Source of the DNA: Dactylosporangium aurantiacum
GTDB taxonomy: Bacteria; Actinomycetota; Actinomycetes; Mycobacteriales; Micromonosporaceae
DNA length: 64,000 nucleotides
Direction: 5' to 3'
Assembly: GCF_000716715.1 (NCBI RefSeq)
Contig: NZ_JNYJ01000020.1
Coordinates: 124,001 to 188,000, forward strand
Under the pieces are notes generated by a model that did not search any database, was not told the origin of the DNA, and saw only the letters and a list, made by a program, of their open reading frames with translations. The position numbers and the translations under genes are program-made. This document shows, piece after piece, positions 58,981 through 64,000 of this stretch; the stretch's first letter is position 1; each line of letters starts with the position of its first letter.

Positions 58981-59697
58981 TCACCAGGGGACCGGGCCGT
59001 CGTCGTCGTGGAACCCGCCACTCGAGGCGTCGTCGCCGAGCAGGGCCAGGCGGACCACGACGGTGGCGCCCTGGGCGGGGGTGCGCGGGCCGGTGTGCCC
59101 GTTGAGGTCGGTCGCGCAGTATCCGGGATCGGCCGAGTTCACGGTGATGCCGGCCTCGCGCAGGTCGGCGGCGTAGGCGACGGTCAGGCCGTTGAGCGCG
59201 GCCTTCGAGGCGCTGTACGCCATCATCGGGATCCCGCTGTCCGGTGCGGCCAGCCGGGTCAGCGAGCCCATCGAGCTGGACACGTTCACGATCCGGCCGG
59301 CCCGGCTGCGGCGCAGCAGGGGCAGCATCGCGTTGGTCACCGCCACCACACCGAACACGTTCGTCTCGAACGCCAGGCGCACGTCGTCCACGGACAGGTC
59401 GGCGGGGCGGGCCCAGCCGACGAGGATCCCCGCGTTGTTGACGAGGACGTCGAGCCGCCCGTGGTCCTCCTCGACCCGCCGTGCCGCCGCGGCGACCGAG
59501 GCCGGGTCGGTGACGTCGAGTTGCAGCTCATGCACCGTCAGCCCTTCGTCGCGCAGTGTCCCGGCCGCGGCGGCGCCCCGGCCGGGGTCGCGCGCCCCGA
59601 TCAGCACCGTCGCCCCGGCCCGGCCGAGCAGCCGGGCCACCTCCAGCCCGATGCCCTTGTTCGCGCCGGTCACCAGCGCGATCGTCGTGTCGTCCAT
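58981..59697 (-). CDS. Short-chain dehydrogenase/reductase
   Basis: A 238-residue SDR. Cofactor motif VTGANKGIGLEVARLL, NNAG in LVNNAGILVG, catalytic Ser in VSSSMGSL, YxxxK in YSASKAALNG, and a late PGYCATDLNGH segment. The KGIG variant fits NADP use in carbonyl-reductase-like SDRs. Divergent from an MmyB-type regulator across 103 bp that contains a perfect palindrome, so the regulator probably controls it. Confidence 0.93.
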   Translation of the reverse strand: MDDTTIALVTGANKGIGLEVARLLGRAGATVLIGARDPGRGAAAAGTLRDEGLTVHELQLDVTDPASVAAAARRVEEDHGRLDVLVNNAGILVGWARPADLSVDDVRLAFETNVFGVVAVTNAMLPLLRRSRAGRIVNVSSSMGSLTRLAAPDSGIPMMAYSASKAALNGLTVAYAADLREAGITVNSADPGYCATDLNGHTGPRTPAQGATVVVRLALLGDDASSGGFHDDDGPVPW

Positions 59698-59750
59698 GCC
59701 GCCAGCCTGCGGCCGCGGCGGCGCCGCGAGGAGAGCACGGCCGCAGCCCC

Positions 59751-59764
59751 GGACCGGCCGGTCC
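59751..59764. promoter_or_regulatory. 14-bp perfect palindrome between SDR and MmyB regulator
   Basis: GGACCGGCCGGTCC is fully self-complementary and lies about midway in the divergent spacer. It is a likely operator for the adjacent regulator. Confidence 0.5.
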
Positions 59765-59800
59765 CTGGATGGGCCGGCCCGCGGCGGGCACGATGTGCGG

Positions 59801-60631
59801 GTGGACCGCCGACAACTCGCCGACTTCCTGCGCGCGCGGCGCGAACGGGTCCGGCCCGTGGACGCCGGCCTCGCGCCGGGCCCGCGCCGCCGCACGCCCG
59901 GCCTGCGCCGCGAGGAGGTGGCGCAGCTCGCCGGGATCTCCGTCGACTACTACACCCGGCTCGAGCAGGCCCGCGGGCCACGGCCGTCGCGGCAGGTGCT
60001 GACCGCGCTGGCGCGGGCGATGCGGCTGACCGACAGCGAACGCGAGCACCTGTTCCAGCTCGTCGGCGCCCGCGACGACCCGCCGGCCGGCCCGCCGCGG
60101 GACGTGCCGACCGGCATCCTGCACCTCATCGACCGGCTCGACGACACGCCCGCGTTCGTCATCGACGCCGTGTACAACCTGCTCGCGTGGAACCGGATGG
60201 CGACCGCGCTGCTCATCGACCCCACCGTGTGGCCGGTGGCGGACCGCAACCTGATCTGGCAGCTGTTCAGCAGCCCGTACACCGACTTCGACGACCCGCA
60301 GATCGACGAGCACGCCCGCCTCTGCCTCGCCGACCTGCGCCGGGCCGTGACCAGGTACCCGGACGACCCGGGGGTCGCGGCCCTCGTCGCGCGGCTGCAC
60401 GCGACCGGTCCCGGCTTCGTGCGGCGCTGGGTCGACTACCCGGTCGACCCGCCCCGGTCCACGTCGACGAAGCGGATCCCGCACCCGGTCGTCGGCGAGC
60501 TGGAGCTGGACTGCCAGACCCTGCACATCACCGAACGCGACCAGCGGCTGGTGCTCTACACCGCGGCCCCGGGCAGCCGCTCGCAGGAAGGGCTGCGGCT
60601 GCTGTCGGTGGTCGGCACGCAACGGTTCTGA
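59801..60631 (+). CDS. XRE-family regulator with MmyB-like ligand domain
   Basis: A 276-residue regulator. The helix-turn-helix has RRTPGLRREEVAQLAGISVD, then YYTRLEQARGPRPSRQVLTA. The MmyB-like domain has the fatty-acid-binding pattern AFVIDAVYNLLAWNRMATAL, WQLFSSPYTDFDD and the final VLYTAAPGSRSQEGLRLLSV. Two in-frame GTG codons (59795, 59801) could start it; the second gives the usual DRRQLADFLRARRERV. Frequently found next to an SDR, as here. Confidence 0.9.
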   Translation: MDRRQLADFLRARRERVRPVDAGLAPGPRRRTPGLRREEVAQLAGISVDYYTRLEQARGPRPSRQVLTALARAMRLTDSEREHLFQLVGARDDPPAGPPRDVPTGILHLIDRLDDTPAFVIDAVYNLLAWNRMATALLIDPTVWPVADRNLIWQLFSSPYTDFDDPQIDEHARLCLADLRRAVTRYPDDPGVAALVARLHATGPGFVRRWVDYPVDPPRSTSTKRIPHPVVGELELDCQTLHITERDQRLVLYTAAPGSRSQEGLRLLSVVGTQRF

Positions 60632-60658
60632 GCGGCGCCGGCGGTAGTCTGCGCAACT

Positions 60659-62154
60659 GTGCCCGACGAGACGCTGCTGCTGCTGGCCGAGCACCCGGCG
60701 CTGCCCGCCGCCGACATCGACGCGCTCGTCGTGGCCGGGGACCCGCGGCTGCTGCCGGTGCTCGCCCGGCGGCCGGACCTGACGGCGGCGCACGTGGACG
60801 CCCTCACCGGCACCGGGGACCGGGCCACCTTCCTGGCCCTGGTCGAGGCGGGGCGGGTGCCGCCGCTCGCGGTGCCGCGCGACGACCCCGACGCGATGCT
60901 CGCCGGCCTCGACCGCGCCGACGCGCCCGGCGAGTGGCTGCGGCTGCTCGCCTCGTGGCCGGAGCCGCCGGTACGCCGCCGCCTCGCCGCCCTCGCGATG
61001 GACCGGCCGGACGTGGCCCGCGCCGTGGCCGGCGACCCGGACTGCTCGGTCGCCGCGGCCGCCGTCCCGTGGTGGGGGTGCCGCCGGACGTCGTGCGGTC
61101 CCTGGCCGCCCGGCCGGAGGCGTGCGTGCGGATCGCGCTCGCCGCGCGGCACGACGCGCCGGCCGACCTCCTCGCCGACCTGATCACCACCGGCGGGAGC
61201 CCCGAGCCGCGCGGCTGCCCGCACCGGCCGGACCCGGCGGCCGCGCTGCGGCAGGTCCGGCTCGCCGCCGCCGGCAACCACGGCACACCGGCCGCGGCGG
61301 TCGCGCCGTTCACCGCCGCGCCGGACATCTCCCTGGCCCGGGTGCTCGCCACCCGGCGCGACCTGCCGCCCGGCACCTACGAGCGGCTCGTGGCGCTCGG
61401 CGACCACCGCGTGACGGCCGCCGTCGCGCTCAACCCGGCGGCCCCGGACGACCTGCTGTGCCGCCTGTACGACGCGGGCGACGCCGCCTGGCGGACCAAC
61501 GTCCTGGCCAACTGGCGCACCCCGCTGGACGTGCTGGTGCGGCACAGCCGCGCCGGGGCCGGCTGGGTCGCCACCGACCGCCATCCTGACGTCGACGGCC
61601 TGCGGGCCCTCGCCGCCGACCCCGACCCGAAGGTCCGGCTCGTCGCCGCCGCCAGCCACATCCTGCCCGGGGACCTGCGGGCGGCGCTGACCGACGACCC
61701 GGACCTCGACGTCGTGCGCCGCGCGATCGGCAACAGCGGCGTGCCCGCCGACCAGGTCCGCCGGGCCGCCGAGCGGTGGGGGCCGGCGCTGTTCCAGACG
61801 CTGGCCGCCCACCCGTCGGCGCCGCCGGAGCTGCTGCTGGCCATCGCCACCCACCCGGACAGCCCGGCCGGCGCGGTCGAGGACGTCGCGTGGCAGGAGA
61901 CCGCGCCCCCCGCCGCGCTCGAGGCGTGCCTGCGGCTGCCGTCAGCGGCGCCGTTGCTGGCCGGCAACCCGTCGACGCCGCCCGCGATCCTGGCCGGGCT
62001 CACCACCCACCCGGACCCGCAGGTCCGCACGGAGCTGGCGCGCAACCCGGCGCTGCCCGCGGGCGCCGTCCACGACCTGTTCGTCGCGCTCACTCACCCC
62101 CGGACCGTCTTGACCGACAGCCTCGGATCCGCGGCGATCGACGTCTCCGAGTAG
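60659..62154 (+). pseudogene. Leucine-rich-repeat-variant (LRV) protein gene with a frameshift
   Basis: From GTG 60659 the frame reads an LRV-type solenoid (DETLLLLAEHPALPAADIDA, PVLARRPDLTAAHVDAL). Near 61074-61078 it leaves frame at a run of five G; a sixth G would join it to the next frame (VPPDVVRSLAARPEACVRIA), which continues to 62154 with repeats such as LAIATHPDSPAGAVEDVAWQ. With that base restored the gene has 499 codons including the stop. It is either a recent loss, a slippage site or a sequencing error. The 3' end overlaps the acylase gene by 61 bp. Confidence 0.75.
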
Positions 62155-64000
62155 CGGCAGTCGCGCAGCTGCTTGCGGGAGTACAGCAGCGTCTGGTCGG
62201 CGTAGTACGGCGAGGCCGGATCCGCGGACTCGCCGAAGGTGAGGACGCACCGCGCCGACGGGCCCGAGGACGTGTACGCGAGGGTCAGCAGGAAGCTGGT
62301 GCCGTAGTTCACCACGTAGCCGCGGTCGGTCAGGTCGCTGCCGGGCACGAACGTCCCCGGGTCCATGAACGGCTCCCGGGACGAGCCGGGGAACGGTTCG
62401 TACTGCGCCATGTTGGCGATGCCGACGAGCTCCGTCGAGCCGGGCACCGGGATGCGCTGGCCGGCCTTCACCGTGTACTGCACCGACTGCAGCGCCACGT
62501 TCAGCGGCAGGCCGACCGCCCGCATCCGCAGCATCGCCCGGGCCAGGCCGGTGAGCAGCGGCGCCGGGTCGGCGGGCGCGCCGCGCGGGGTGCGGCCCGG
62601 GTCCGCCGGGTTGAACGCCACGCCGAACAGCGGGCCGGCCACGGTGAGCGCGTCGGGGTACTGCGCGAGCACCGCCCCGATCGTCTCCCGCCACAGCACC
62701 GCGCCACGGCTGGGCAGCTCGAACAGCCGGTCCCAGCCGGCCAGCGCGGTGCAGCCGGCGCTGATGTCGACGGGCGTGCCGTCGACGTCCACCGGCCGGG
62801 TGCCCTGCGCGCGGCAGGCCGAGACGACGTACCCGGCCAGCTCCGCGGCGGTCAGCGAGTCGCCGGACAGGATCGCGGTGCCGAGGCCGGTCAGGTCGAA
62901 CTTCGCGGTGCCGTTGATCAGCCGCAGGTTCTGCCGGGAGCGTGCCGACAGCGGCGTACCCTCGAGGCCCTGCAACGGTGAGAACCCGGTCAGGAACCGG
63001 TTCTGGTTCGGCACCCAGTGGCTGTCGTTGGCGTTGAACACGTAGTCGCGGCGCTGCAGCTGCGGCTGCTGGGCGAACGGGATCAGCCCGGGCGAGCGCG
63101 CCCCCGGCTGCACCACCCACGCGTTGGCGCTGTCGCTGCCGTTGAGCGCGCCGAGCGGGTGCGCCGCCCATTCCGCGATCGACGCGGCGGACAGGTTCGG
63201 CGTCGGCGACGAGTCCGTGTACCAGGCGTTGCCGGCGGAGTCGGTCGCGATCGTGTTCACCCACGGGATGCCCTGGTCCCGGCCGATCGACGCGCGCAGG
63301 CCCGACACGTCCGTGGCGCGGGCCATGTTGAGCCACACCCGCAGCAGCCGGTCGTTGTCGATGTTGGCGTCGCGGTACGTGTACGCCGTCTCGGTGCCCC
63401 AGCCGAACGCCGGGTCGATGGCGGACAGGTCCAGCACCGGGCCGTACCGGGTCGACCACATGGTGCGGGTGACGGGCTGCAGCACGCCGCCCTGGTTGAC
63501 CTGGATCGTCACCTGCTTGGCGGTCATCGGCTCGGGCCGGCCGTCGACCAGGTACGTGGTCGGCGCGCCGGGGACCAGGTCGACGGAGTAGAACGTGAAC
63601 CGCGACCCCTCCGCGATCGTGTGCGTCCAGGCGACCTTGTCCGTGAACCCGATCTGCACACCGGGCAGGCCGCCGAGGCTGGCGCCGTACACGTTGAGGT
63701 TGCCGGGCACGGTCAGCTGCGACTCCCAGAAGCGCAGCTCGCCCTCCCACGGGAAGTGCGGGTTGCCGACGAGCATGCCCCGCCCGGTCTGGGACTTGTC
63801 GGCGCCGAGCGCCCACCCGTTGCTGGACAGGGCCCGCTGCTCCTGCAGCCCCCGCAGTCCGTCGGTGGTGACGGCGGCGCCGATCGGCAGCGCGCCCTGC
63901 GCGCCCGACGGCGGCGCGGCCATGGCGATCGGGGCGAGCAGGGCGTCGCCGCTGGCGAGGATCGCGATGTTGCGCTGGTACGCCAGGACGTCGACCGCGG
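62094..64000 (-). CDS. Penicillin-acylase-family hydrolase, 3' part
   Basis: The C-terminal 635 codons of an Ntn-hydrolase; the start lies beyond the window. The beta-chain N-terminus is SNGWALGADKSQTGRGMLVG, whose Ser is the catalytic nucleophile made by self-cleavage. NPHFPWEGE follows, then FTDKVAWTHTIAEGSRFTFY and the oxyanion Asn region (YVFNANDSHWVPNQNRFLTG). It resembles aculeacin-A acylase and AHL acylases of actinomycetes, which are secreted and cut acyl side chains from lipopeptides or lactones. The part of the precursor before the spacer lies off the edge. Confidence 0.9.
   Translation of the reverse strand, partial: AVDVLAYQRNIAILASGDALLAPIAMAAPPSGAQGALPIGAAVTTDGLRGLQEQRALSSNGWALGADKSQTGRGMLVGNPHFPWEGELRFWESQLTVPGNLNVYGASLGGLPGVQIGFTDKVAWTHTIAEGSRFTFYSVDLVPGAPTTYLVDGRPEPMTAKQVTIQVNQGGVLQPVTRTMWSTRYGPVLDLSAIDPAFGWGTETAYTYRDANIDNDRLLRVWLNMARATDVSGLRASIGRDQGIPWVNTIATDSAGNAWYTDSSPTPNLSAASIAEWAAHPLGALNGSDSANAWVVQPGARSPGLIPFAQQPQLQRRDYVFNANDSHWVPNQNRFLTGFSPLQGLEGTPLSARSRQNLRLINGTAKFDLTGLGTAILSGDSLTAAELAGYVVSACRAQGTRPVDVDGTPVDISAGCTALAGWDRLFELPSRGAVLWRETIGAVLAQYPDALTVAGPLFGVAFNPADPGRTPRGAPADPAPLLTGLARAMLRMRAVGLPLNVALQSVQYTVKAGQRIPVPGSTELVGIANMAQYEPFPGSSREPFMDPGTFVPGSDLTDRGYVVNYGTSFLLTLAYTSSGPSARCVLTFGESADPASPYYADQTLLYSRKQLRDCRYSETSIAADPRLSVKTVRG

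Noticed and set aside
58312..62154. A 1280-codon plus-strand frame
   Set aside because: Only its last third (the LRV part from about 61080) is protein-like; the rest is antisense to the HEAT and SDR genes or out of frame with the MmyB regulator.

Overview
The window is about 64 kb of very GC-rich DNA with GTG starts, ATGA/GTGA gene junctions, actinobacterial secreted proteins (ricin-type, CBM2 and fibronectin modules, Tat signals) and LuxR-type two-component systems. This points to a filamentous actinomycete, most likely Micromonosporaceae; that assignment is inferred from gene content and style, not from a marker gene. I see no rRNA, tRNA, CRISPR array or intact mobile element. The gene content looks like a chromosomal accessory or arm region rich in regulators, secreted enzymes and small oxidoreductases.

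Layout. 0-5.4 kb: start of a mycosin-like protease, a ricin-type lectin, a TolB-like lipoprotein or secreted protein coupled to an MFS transporter, and a secreted metallophosphoesterase. 5.4-7.4 kb: a NarL-type two-component pair separated by an 80-bp tandem duplication that encodes two nearly identical 27-residue micro-ORFs joined by ATGA overlaps. 7.4-12.2 kb: amidohydrolase, an ECF42-like sigma factor with its DGPF/YCII partner, a chemoreceptor and a CsbD stress protein. 12.2-16.3 kb: an erythromycin-esterase/DUF6194 fusion, a highly acidic DGGA-repeat peptide and a cupin-4 (JmjC) oxygenase in one tight unit, divergent from a regulator with two MerR domains. This is the best candidate for an undescribed system. 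16.3-24.6 kb: RsbW-like and STAS proteins, LtrA, hemerythrin, a DksA-type zinc finger, a CBM2-FN3-GH18 chitinase, a glycosyltransferase and a DUF218 protein, and an AraC regulator with a repeat insertion.

24.6-38.3 kb: Tat-exported sulfite oxidase and intradiol dioxygenase with a chitin-binding tail, a RICIN-FN3-sugar dehydrogenase, a second two-component pair divergent from an ABC exporter, arylamine N-acetyltransferase, and an ArsR-MFS unit divergent from an epoxide hydrolase with two matching operators between them. 38.3-43.8 kb: a decayed, repeat-rich stretch with a CbrC-like remnant, a siderophore-interacting protein, an Asp/Glu-racemase-like protein with a tandem-repeat insertion, and a broken GntR gene. 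43.8-64 kb: hydrolase, inositol-phosphatase-like protein, MMPL transporter, VOC protein, serine hydrolase, IS remnants, deaminase-PhzF, Lrp, old yellow enzyme, nitroreductase, universal stress protein, HEAT and leucine-rich-variant solenoids, an SDR/MmyB pair and the C-terminal part of a penicillin-acylase-family enzyme.

A recurring theme is in-frame minisatellite expansion (9, 15, 18 and 45 bp units) in or next to coding sequence. The one purely intergenic array has a 16-bp unit. Functional calls rest on reading motifs by eye; no database search was run.
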